In this document: piece after piece, positions 22,802-32,600 of the stretch
Layout: every line of letters starts with the position of its first letter
How positions within the stretch are numbered: the first letter of the stretch is position 1
From: Massariosphaeria phaeospora
Taxonomy: Eukaryota; Ascomycota; Dothideomycetes; Pleosporales
Length of the DNA: 64,000 nucleotides
Reading direction: 5' to 3'
Assembly (NCBI GenBank): GCA_011032825.1
Contig: JAADJZ010000002.1
Span: 1,116,001-1,180,000 of the forward strand
The notes under the pieces: generated by a model
The model's database searches: none
The model's input: only the letters and a program-made list of their open reading frames with translations
Told to the model about the DNA's origin: nothing
Program-made: the position numbers and the translations under genes

Positions 22802-24722
22802 TCACGTTGAACGCAAGTCCAAACCAAACCCTTCACCCAAACTCCCAAACCCATCACACGTCCAATCAACATCGAATTCCCACCCCAAGCCCAACTCCAA
22901 CCCCCCGCCCGCCATCCCCACCTCCCCAACCACCACCACCTCCTCATCCCTTAGCCCCAAAATCTCCCTCGCCACCACGCCAAGATCGCGATACTCGCGC
23001 TCCCCGCTCGGCCACCACTCGCCCAGCATCTTCAAGACGCCCATGTTCAGGCGGATCTTCTCGCGCTCGTGCGCGAGCTGCGGCTCGCGGAACAGGTAGT
23101 GGCAAGCCGACAGGTGCGCGATGGTCATGTTGGCGATCATGCAGATGATGAACGGCGTGTGCGTGCTGAAGCGCGTGGGCAGCGTGAGCAGCGCGTGCAG
23201 CTTCGATATGGCGTGCAGAGCTTTGGCCGTGTGGGTTGCAGCGTCGGCGTCGGCGTCGGTGTCGGGGGTAAGGAGGTGGAGCGTTGTGGGCGGCGGTGGG
23301 GGTGCGCATTTCGAGATGGATTCTATGGGGAAAAAGGACAGGGTTGAGAGGGAGCGGTGCAGGTCGACGATGTAGCTGGGAGGAGGTTAGGATTATGGTG
23401 TGATTTGAATGGGGGAAAGCGGGGAGAGGGAGAATTTGCGTACGTATGCATGAGGATGTTGGCTTTGAAGAGGAGTTCGTCGACGCTGCCGTCGTCGCGG
23501 AGGAGCCGTTTTTTTGAGCGAGGCAGCAGCGAACACCATGCTGTCATCATGGTGTCGGCGTTTGCGCATACGACTTTTGCGTTTTCGGTATCGAGTAGGC
23601 GGCGCGTAGCCAGGACGCGGTTGATACCGTGCGTGAAGCCGATCAACTGCGCAAACGACGAGAACTCGGTGTCTGTAAACTCGCGCATGTCGTAATCTCT
23701 CAGTGTTGATGGAGGCGGGATGTTCTAGACATGTTAAATAGAGTTTCTACCATGTGGAGGCAATCGCATACTCCTGATTCGTAGAGATGTTCTTCGCAGG
23801 GGAGTTTAGTGGTGATTTTGACCTGCGCGGTTTGTGTGGGAAAGGAGTGGGTGCTCCCGGCGATGTGCGCATCTGTAATGTAGATGGTCCACCATGTACG
23901 TCTCCAACTCTCTTCAAGAACGGGGTCGCCTGAGCCGTGCTGCGCTGCATAGTCTGCTTTCTGCATCCCAGGAGCAACAGCACCACGAATGGCCTCGTTG
24001 AGTAGGGTCCTTCCTCTTTCAGGTTCGTTGCTCCAATACACTCCGATACTATACAGTGTCAGAGCTTGGATGTAGAACGGACCAGTAGACCCTGCACGAT
24101 TGCGGCCTTGCTCGATAGCTTGCTGTGCTGCACCTGCTAGCGGTGCGGTATCGACGGTGTGCGTAAATATGGACCCGATGTAGAGTAAGACAGGTAGTAG
24201 AAAGTCTCTGGCGTCCGAACAGTCGGTCAATTTCAACAGAAGAGACCATCGAGGGAGCACACATGGATGGGAAGCGTGGAAGTAGGCGTAGTATTGCGTC
24301 AAGAGTTGGTCGACTTGTGTGCTTCTAAGGTGCGTCCCGCCGAATGTAAACGAATCGATACTCGCTATGATTTCGAACAAATCAGAGACGCTATGTGATG
24401 AACTTGCCGCAGATCCGAGGCCGGAGGAGTTGCTGTCTGTCGCGGTGCTCAACGTCTCTACCCATTGCGGGGAGACTTCAGAGGAAGGCGGGTCCTCAAC
24501 CGTACTCTGCAGAGATAACGCGAGTGGACGACGTGGTCGGCCTCCTCGACGGGACTTGTGATATTCGCACTGCTTCTCGTCTGTTTGGCAGCGCATGCAC
24601 GCAGGTTGAGTGGCATCGCATCTTACCTTTCGCAAACGGCATTGTATGCAGGCAAGCGGAACCCGTCGTATGGATTTTCTCTTAGAATATATTACTCGTT
24701 CTGTTGCTGTAGTAGTCTCCAT
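22802..24722 (-). CDS. Zn2Cys6 fungal transcription factor
   Basis: Exons (minus) 24722-23772, 23724-23444 and 23375-22802 join in phase into 601 residues. The binuclear zinc cluster is Cys25, 28, 35, 42, 45 and 52 (ACIQCRLRKVRC, then ACMRCQTDEKQC), preceded by a basic KRKSIRRVP. A middle homology region follows: TQYYAYFHASHPCVLP, RRTWWTIYITDAHIAG and LPCEEHLYESG. Across intron 1 this continues into NIPPPSTLRDYDMREF, which fixes the 47-bp intron and its acceptor. ATG 24722 was chosen because it lies just before the zinc cluster; the frame is open to 24833. The C-terminal exon becomes strongly G-rich. Target genes are unknown. Confidence 0.85.
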
Positions 24723-26660
24723 GCCCAGGGTGAGAGAAAACGAAGATGTCGCATTAGGTGACGTTCTCCAGAGAAGCCTTAAGTACGTTGACCGCCGTTC
24801 AGTCGGCATCTCGCCGAACCGCGTGCGCCGCATGGACGGACCACATCGGGATTAGACGGATTTTGCTGCCAGAAACTTTGGAAGGATACAAGAGCAAAGC
24901 CAACGACAGTGGAGCATCGTTCGTTTGACATGCACGCCGAGCCGGGTCAAGAGCTTACTCATGGTCGCGCCATAGTCAGCCGCGGCAGATGCAACTTTCC
25001 TTTAGCAGCCCGTTATGTCTTGCGCGTCTACAAGAAGCTATACCAATACTTCAAAAGCTTTGACAGCGAAGGTTCCTGGAAGTCAGGCGGGTAGAAGTTG
25101 GGTGTGGACGTGCCTAAGCTTTTGTGTCATCCCGTGACCATACCGTTCAATGGCGCACAGAAATGTTAAACAATAAACAACTAGTACTTTGGGTTGGCCG
25201 TTAATTGGATTTTGAAACTTCTCGGAGGCTGCTGCTACTTAAGTAAAGCAGACAGAATATGCATCTCAGAACACATCGGCAGGTTTGTACCTGATTACGA
25301 CAGCTTGGCCGTATCCCATGCGTGGACAGCAATGCTCAACTGTATAGAAATTGGATGAGTACAATTAGGAACGGGTCGACGAGTTGGTCTTGCGATGAGA
25401 GAGATGGCGATAGGAGGGGCTTTGATGAAAATTTTCAGATCCTGCCCGCGCCAAGGATGCACGGTTAAGTAAGCCCCAAAATACTCTAGAACTCACGACA
25501 CACATCTTCGTCCAATCCCCGTCTGAACCGTTAACTACACAGTTCACTTCGTGCTCTCGATCCACAGATTCTAGGAGCTAGAGGCAGTGATACGCGTTGA
25601 TAAAATCCTTAAGCGTACTCCCATTGACTCACAAGCAGGTACTTTATACTCTTTATACATACACACACACACTAAAAGTCTCTCTATTATTATGACCGGA
25701 GGACGGCGCCTTCGCACACAAAAACCTCAGCACAATCGCCCTCATCCAGTTAGTCAAGCAATGGGAGGACCCCAACATGAGTCTACTTTCTCTCATGCAT
25801 CTCCGAAATGGCCTCGTACAGGCTCGGACGTCTCTTGCTTCATTGGTATCTCTTTCTCTGACACCTTACCTCATATCGTTTTGAGGCTTCATTGTGTGGT
25901 GGCACTACATGGGCAAGGTAATCCTTTCAATACTATGTGCATACAGCGAGTCATGCACGTGTTGATATTGATACTACAGAAAGTTTCCTGCCCCTTTTCC
26001 CATGCTCCTGTGGGGCTCAAGCTTCGGTGACTTACTCCATAGGCTTTTTATTTTAGTTATCATCCTAGTTACTGATACGGTCCCCGGTGCCCCCGGTGCT
26101 TGCGTGCCAATCATTGCATTTCATAGGGTTTCATTCCGCACCGACAGAGCTTATGCAGTAAGATACCGGTGAGGACTGCTTGAGCTTAGGATTGACGCGG
26201 ACAGTTTCATGCAGAGCCAACTTACTTACTGAATACCTTGTGCCTCTATCCTACGATACGCACCTCGCCGAGGTGTGTTGGAGGTTCAGCCTTGTCGCAA
26301 GCGCCCCGCCAACTGCATGACCGTGGTTACACAAAGTTGTCATTGGGCAAAAGCGTCCCTACAACATGCGGAGTAAGCGCTTTAATCTAACGAGCATTGC
26401 CCGGTGGAAATGCAAATTAGAATTCGAAACCGCCCTAGGAGCTGACTTGGAAGCTGAGCCGAGACGCAGCTCATGTTGAGGCTCTGTGCAAGGGCTGTGT
26501 CTTGGAATCTTAGCTTCTCATGTTACTATCGGCGCAAAGCTCTATATAGTCTGCATAGCGGATCATCCGAGAAGGGCCACAGCGTCTGTCGTTTTCGCCT
26601 TTTCACTCATACTTCCACATTCGTTTGATATCAAGTGCTTGTTCAAGTTAACTCACAACA
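24723..26660. other. Intergenic region of about 1.9 kb, no clear gene
   Basis: No domain-bearing frame was recognised. The frame 25587-26030 (plus) has a GT-rich interior and no family match. A short CCCCCGGTG direct duplication lies near 26080. It probably contains the promoters of the Zn2Cys6 gene (left) and the Fig1-like gene (right). Confidence 0.55.
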
Positions 26661-27673
26661 ATGGCCTGGAAAAACAACAAGAGGTCCCCAAAGAACACAT
26701 CCAAGAAGTCATCTGCAAAAGGTCGCTCGTTGGGGAAAACCATATTCACTCTTGTGGCCAGTTTGTCCTTCTTCAGTAGCCTTCTCCTCGGAAGTTAGTC
26801 TCGTCTTCATCTTCAATCAAGAACTTCGTAGCACTAACGCAACGGCTAGTTATGATACCTCTCGGGTGTATCTCCTCATCTTGGACAGTAAAGCCCCTTC
26901 ACGTCGCCGAACTCCGCACAGCCACAACCTACAACGCCAGCCTCCAAATTGGATACTTCGGTCAGTCAATCGAAACTATCACCCCATGTCCGATTTAACA
27001 ATCTCTTCCAGGTGGCTGCCTCACCGTTAGCAAGCAAGACGGAGGTCCAAGCATAAGCCATAACAACACCGCATCTGCTTCTCAGACACACTGCCTGCTG
27101 AATCTGCATGACAAAGACATTGAAGACCTCACCACAGAACTCCACGAAGACCTCGACCTCACCCCACAGACTCACGATTTTCTGACCGCATATCTGAATG
27201 AGACACTTCCCCTCAGCAGACACTTTCAGCGCAATGTCTTCCGCTACCAACCCCCCGTCGCTAGCGTTATTCTCTTGACCATCAGCGGCGCCATGCTCTT
27301 CTTTGGCGCCACCAATACGTCTGCGAAACGGTCCTACAAGATCGTGTTGCTAATCGCCATCCTGCTCAGCGGCTTCGCTATTGCATTAGTCTCAGCTGTA
27401 GCATTCGGTTCCCAAATGGCGTTGAATGCATTGACGGGTGGGGATGAGAATATGAAAGAACGGTGGCTCTGGGGAGACCTCTCGGTTCATCGCGCAGAGC
27501 GGCTGCAGAGTGTGCAGTGGGCACTGTTCGGTCTTGTTATTTTGTTTTATATTGCTATAGGAGGTATGTATACGCAGACTACTGGGAAGGGCAGGGGGGA
27601 TGAGGAGAAGGGCCTTCATGGTGCTGTGGGAAGTACGGGCTCCGGAGCCAAAGCGAACATTGTAATCATGTGA
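26661..27673 (+). CDS. Fig1-family Ca2+ regulator / membrane fusion protein
   Basis: Exons 26661-26793, 26850-26960 and 27012-27673 join in phase into 301 residues. Fig1 proteins are four-span plasma-membrane proteins that support low-affinity calcium influx and cell fusion in mating. A basic N-terminus (KNNKRSPKNTSKKSSAKGR) precedes the first span (IFTLVASLSFFSSLLLG). The family-typical LGCISSS and LQIGYFGGCLTVS follow, with the second intron splitting the Gly codon. An extracellular loop holds NNT and NET glycosylation sites. Three further spans are visible (VASVILLTISGAMLFFGA, IVLLIAILLSGFAIALVSA and LFGLVILFYIAIGG). Alternative acceptors near 26849 give other frames, but only this one yields the Fig1 motif. 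The cytosolic tail is Gly-rich. Confidence 0.8.
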
Positions 27674-28106
27674 AAAAGATGGGAACTGACTGAAGGGACG
27701 AGTTATGGAGGAGGTAAGTTCGGGTTGCTGTGAACTCTGTTTTCTTCTGTCTTTGCCCTAATGCTCGTTTTTCATTCCTTCTGTCATGGTCCTGATTTTC
27801 CCGCTTGTTTTCTTCCGCTTGTTTTCTCCCGCTTGTTTTCTCCCGCTTGTTTTCTCCCGCTTGTTTTCTCCTACTCTTCACTCTTTAACTGGTATGCGAT
27901 AGATAGATATGAGAATGCTTTGCTATTTCTCGTAGTTTACAAATAAGAGCTAAATGCAAAAATCTGGGTTACAATGCGAAAAACAGCAATGGTTAGAAGA
28001 GTAGCACCCAACAATCCATTTACACTCGTTTGATTCCATGTTCGTTGCGATCACTTTTAGAATTGAGATTTTCGTGCCAGCAGCAATCAAGTAAAGGGCA
28101 TAGCCC
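27674..28106. other. Convergent intergenic region with a 14-bp tandem repeat
   Basis: This lies between the Fig1-like gene and the minus-strand membrane-protein gene. It holds a five-copy tandem repeat (27800-27869) and presumably both terminators. Confidence 0.6.
27800..27869. repeat. 14-bp tandem minisatellite, five copies
   Basis: The unit CCCGCTTGTTTTCT is repeated five times head to tail; copy two has one change (TCCGCTTGTTTTCT). The near-identity suggests recent expansion. There are no spacers, so it is not a CRISPR array. Confidence 0.95.
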
Positions 28107-29207
28107 CTACGGCGCAGAACTAAAGCCCGCTGACCTACCTTGGAGAAGATAACGACAACGCAACGCATATATCCACTCTCTGACAATTTTGACCGTAAAC
28201 AGCGCAACAAGGATAATCAGTATCAAAAAGGTAACCCCCATAATCATCACGCCAAACATACGAAACAGGCCCAGCAGCCGCGGCCACTGCTCGTTTTGCC
28301 CCTCGAGCGTAGCCGCCAACTGCATCGAGCCCAGCATAATCGATACAATGCCAAACAGAAACAGCAGCGGGGGATAGAAACTGGCAAAGTAGTCCCCGTA
28401 CTGGCGATGCGTACGGTAGTAGTACGTCCGCGCCAGCAGGAACTTGCAGTAGAAGTTCAGCCGCGTGAGCCTGATCTCGCCGAAGCGAAACCGGCCTGAG
28501 ACGTCTTCGTCGCGGATGGCGAGCAGGCTCGAGCGCAGGAGACGCCATTGGTCCCAGGTGATGGACTCGGGGATGAGTGTTGTGGCCCTGTCCTTCGCGA
28601 TGCGAAAATCCGACTCGTGGATGATGAGGTGAGCATACGAGCGCAAGAGGCCAAGAGCGCTAGATACAATGGTCTCGTGGTGGCGCCCGAAGGGTTGTTT
28701 ACCGCTCAGGAGGTGACTGTTCCAGAAGGTGGTTGATAACAAGTATGTTGGCAAGGGCTTTATGTGGATCTTGTCGTAGAACCAGATGAGGTGCAGCTTG
28801 GTCTCCTCGGTGATTACGATTTCACGCCCTCTGACTCTCTGCCGGTGAAGGGCCGCGATGTTGGCACTTGATTGCGTGGACATCAACCACAGACGATGAG
28901 ATATCTGGTCTAGGTCTCGGCATTGTAGCTCGTCGAGAAGAAAGGTAGTGAGGGCATGGATGCTATCGATTGAGAGATCGGAATACCCAGGCAGGCTTGC
29001 ATGAGCGGCGAGTCCGTTCTCAGCCCTTCGCGAGGATGTCTCAGGGGGTAGAAACGTGAGAAACGGATAATCCTTCTCGTACATGATGCTGGGCGATGTT
29101 GGAAACCGGCTTGCAGCTGGGGGCCGATGAGGCTCTGAAAATGAACGATGTGGGTTGAGCTTTTCTGGACGCAGGATATTCGGGGCCAAACCATTTCTTA
29201 CATACAT
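28107..29207 (-). CDS. Uncharacterised fungal membrane protein with two C-terminal spans
   Basis: This is an intact 366-codon frame. The N-terminal half contains a block familiar from an uncharacterised fungal family (LWLMSTQSSANIAALHRQRV, then GREIVITEETKLHLIWFYD and IKPLPTYLLS). It ends with two membrane spans (PLLLFLFGIVSIMLGSMQL and VMIMGVTFLILIILVALFTV). Function is unknown; some database entries of this family carry misleading protease names, and no catalytic motif is visible. The 3' end is uncertain: a good donor (GTAGGT at 28138 on the minus strand) lies eight codons before the stop, so the last residues may come from a further exon. ATG 29207 is the first in the frame. Confidence 0.75.
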   Translation of the reverse strand: MYVRNGLAPNILRPEKLNPHRSFSEPHRPPAASRFPTSPSIMYEKDYPFLTFLPPETSSRRAENGLAAHASLPGYSDLSIDSIHALTTFLLDELQCRDLDQISHRLWLMSTQSSANIAALHRQRVRGREIVITEETKLHLIWFYDKIHIKPLPTYLLSTTFWNSHLLSGKQPFGRHHETIVSSALGLLRSYAHLIIHESDFRIAKDRATTLIPESITWDQWRLLRSSLLAIRDEDVSGRFRFGEIRLTRLNFYCKFLLARTYYYRTHRQYGDYFASFYPPLLFLFGIVSIMLGSMQLAATLEGQNEQWPRLLGLFRMFGVMIMGVTFLILIILVALFTVKIVREWIYALRCRYLLQGRSAGFSSAP

Positions 29208-29659
29208 TTCTCAGGCTGAATGCTGTGGTGCTACGAGATATACGCACGGGCTGACCGGTTTTGTGATGTTGTTATTACGCTCTGCAGTGCAGACGGACAA
29301 GGAACAGACAGCTTTCACTGGCATAGACTCTGATGGTCGCTATAAGCGAGCCATTCAACACGTGGCGCTCCACACCCTGGAAACGTCCTTCACTGCAAAC
29401 AATCTCTAAATAGAATCTGTATGGGCGATTCTGCGCGAGGCACCCTGGAATAGATAGGGGCCTTTAGTAGGCTGAAACATTGCAGCAAATTCAGGACGTG
29501 CTACGCCCTGTAAAATCGTGCTGCTAAATTGTAAGGGAGATATATAGGCGGCTCTGCTGAAGCATCAGCAGTACTCCATCCAAGTCATTGTGCTCAACAC
29601 TCGTTCCTCGTCTAAATAAATAATCCCCTAGTTTTCGATTAGCATACTACCATCGCACA
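29208..29659. promoter_or_regulatory. Divergent promoter region before the NACHT gene
   Basis: This separates the minus-strand membrane-protein gene from the NACHT-protein gene (452 bp between starts). A TATATAG sequence at 29541-29547 lies 113 bp before ATG 29660 and may act as its TATA box. No gene is supported. Confidence 0.45.
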
Positions 29660-32600
29660 ATGTCGTCCCTAGCAACTTGGCAGCCTCCCGTAACTGCTTC
29701 AAGTGCAAACACCAGGCCACGGCAGAAAGTATTTCGACTCGAAGAAATTCCAGTAGAATGGGAGAAGCAATCGGTTGTAGCTTTGCTCGAACAGGCATTT
29801 CCAGGTCATAAGCTTCGTGTTGATTCCCTTTGCAAGGCCGCGGCTGGGTCTGGCAGTACCGCGCTAGTTACCTTCGATTCACCCGTGCCGAAAGGTCTGG
29901 CCGAACTGGAAGAAGGGTCTCAAGAAGTTGTCACCGTGGACGTTCAGGACTGTTCTATCATCTTTGGAAACTGCCTTGGGTTGACAACGCTATTCGAGCC
30001 TTCCGCAGGCCAACAAACGAAAGCCGAGTAAGTCCGGTACATTGCAGCCTCAATGTCCTTTTCGCTAATGTTTGTAGTATTCTTTTCGTTCATGGTCTCG
30101 GTGGGCATGCCATTGGATCTTGGACAGCATCAAATGGAAGGTGCTGGCCTCGTGACATGCTGGGAAATGACGTAGAAAACACTCGAATCATATCGTTTGG
30201 ATATGAAGCAAGTCTAACGCAAGACACCTCTACCTCGCGTCTATCGGACTTTGGTGAACAGTTGCTGGGCCAGCTTGGTATTTTGCGAGATTCCGCGCAG
30301 GTAACAACGCAGCAAAATCATTCCAGAGCCGACTTTTGTACTTACTTACGGATAGGATCGAAATCGTCCACTGTTTCTCATCGGCCATAGCTTTGGAGGA
30401 ACCATTATAACCTGGGTATGTGATCGATCTTAGTGTGACATAATCGCCCACTGACCTTGTAGGCACTCCATAATCTGTCGTCTAAGAGAAAGGAGAATGG
30501 GTTCGGTGATACTCTTCAAGCTATTCGATGCGTTACGTTTTTCGGTACTCCTCACACGGGCATGAGTGTGGAGGAACTTCAGCCACTTACCAACGGCCGC
30601 ATCCATTCTGCTGCATCCAGGACGCTGGAAGATCTCCGACAGAACTCTCAAATCCTTGACATACTCCGTGAAGGCTTGCAAAACCTGAATACGGACATCG
30701 AGTTCAACATCAAGTTCATCACTTGTGTAGAGCAGAAGCTCACTACAATTCCAGTAAGAGAGAAGCATGAGTGACAGCGAGTCCAGAAGTGCTAACCTGT
30801 TCAGTCGACCGATGGTAAGATACCGAAGCAATACCATGCAGTTCCTAAGTCTGCAGCCCGACTATTCTGTCATTCTGAAAATACCATCTCTATCCATGCA
30901 GATCATCGGAACATGATCAAATTTAGCCATAAAGGAGACAGACATTACAACCAAGTGGTTCAGCAACTCAGGCGCGCTCTGGAAGGCTGTGCGTGAGTCG
31001 ATATCAAAGCACGAAAAGCAGGTTCCATACTGACCGAATTGACAAGAAGTAGAAGCGTAGTAAACCGTAACGTACGGTTACTCTCTAAGGAGCAGAAAAG
31101 AGAACTCTTGACGTCGCTTCGATATCCTGAGATGGCTCTGCGGGAAAAGGGAATCAACGAGGCATGTCCCGGAACTTCCGAATGGGTCTTCCAGTCTCCA
31201 AAATACGTCGATTGGTTCTCATCGTCCAGCGAGAGCAACGTAAGCGGACAGATCCTTTGGCTCAAAGGAAACTCCGGAAGTGGCAAGTCCACTTTGATGA
31301 AGTCCGCGCTCACCCACAACCGCACCGCACATGGAAACCATTCCGTTCTCGGTTTCTTCTTCGACAGCCAAGGGAAAAGCTTAGAGAAATCCGCCATGGG
31401 GATGTATCGTTCTTTGCTTTTCCAGATGCTCGAGAGTAGCGAAGATGTCCCATGTGAAGTGGAGGCCCTTACACCCTGGCTGAAAGACAAACGCTTGGAA
31501 TGGAAGATGTTCCACCTCAAACAACTGCTGGAGTACTTCATGACTCATTCGCCCCAGCCTAGAACGTGTTTCATTGACGGTCTGGACGAATGCCAACGAT
31601 CTGACACTCAAGAAATACTCAGTTTCTTTGAGCAGCTCGTTCATAAGCGCACTGAGAAGGATATACGCCTCAGTGTGTGCTTCTCCAGCGACTACGACGC
31701 GAGATTTTCCTCTCCCCACCAGCAAGTCATATGTTTAGAGAAGGAAGCGGCTCATACCCAAGACATTCTCAAATATGCCGAGCGAACACTCAAGATTGGG
31801 CATGCTGCTGGGCCAGTCCAACAACAACTGCAACAGAAGGCCAGTGGATCTTTTCTTTGGGCCGTACTCGCAGTGAAGATCCTTGACCAAGAGCCTGATA
31901 GGCACCACAGACATGTCCTGCGAGAGCGGCTCCAGGAGTTACCGTCGGAACTTCCTGAACTTTATCAGTACATATTGACCAATCAGCGTGGGACAAACAG
32001 TCAAGACATGCTGCTCCGCTGTCTTGAATCGCTTCTTCGTCACCCCCAAGGTTTCTCGACGGCAAAAGAACTGTATTTCGTTTTGTTCGGCTCGAGTTTG
32101 GTGAAAGAAGAAGACATCCAACGATGCATCGCGACGGCGTCTAGGGGGCTCGTGCAGATTGGACATGGCCCTATGCCGACTGTTAGATTTGTTCACTCCT
32201 CGATTCCCGACTTCCTGCATAACGACAAGCGCATGAGCCGGATATGGAAAGATTATCGGTCGGCTTCCAAAGGCGATAGTCATGAGCAATTGAAACGAGA
32301 CTGTCTGGACCTGCTGCAGGGTTCTCGAAATGCACCAAACATGATTTCGGACGCCTTGCAGTCCAATCTGGAGAACTCTAAGGGGTTTGTTGATGAACAC
32401 ATCAACGTGGCTGATGGGGGTGATCAGACTCCTCGACGTGGGGCAACACACCAACTGGCTTCGTCTTTTGGCTTACCACCGTCACAAACGGAATTTGCCA
32501 TCAAACATGTTCTGCACCACGCCAACGAGGCGCAAAAGAACGGCATATCACAGGAAAAGTTCCTGCAAGATTTTCCTTTGGACCGTTATACGCAACTGGA

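Noticed and set aside
25587..26030. 147-codon frame in the gap after the Zn2Cys6 gene
   Set aside because: Low-complexity start, no family match, and no supporting promoter or composition signal.
26850..27011. Alternative reading of Fig1 exon 2 as SYDTSRVYLLILD
   Set aside because: That frame cannot be joined in phase to the GYFGGCLTVS exon; the chosen frame joins cleanly and gives the family motif.
27800..27869. CRISPR-like short repeats
   Set aside because: The repeats are contiguous without spacers and the genome is fungal; this is a minisatellite.
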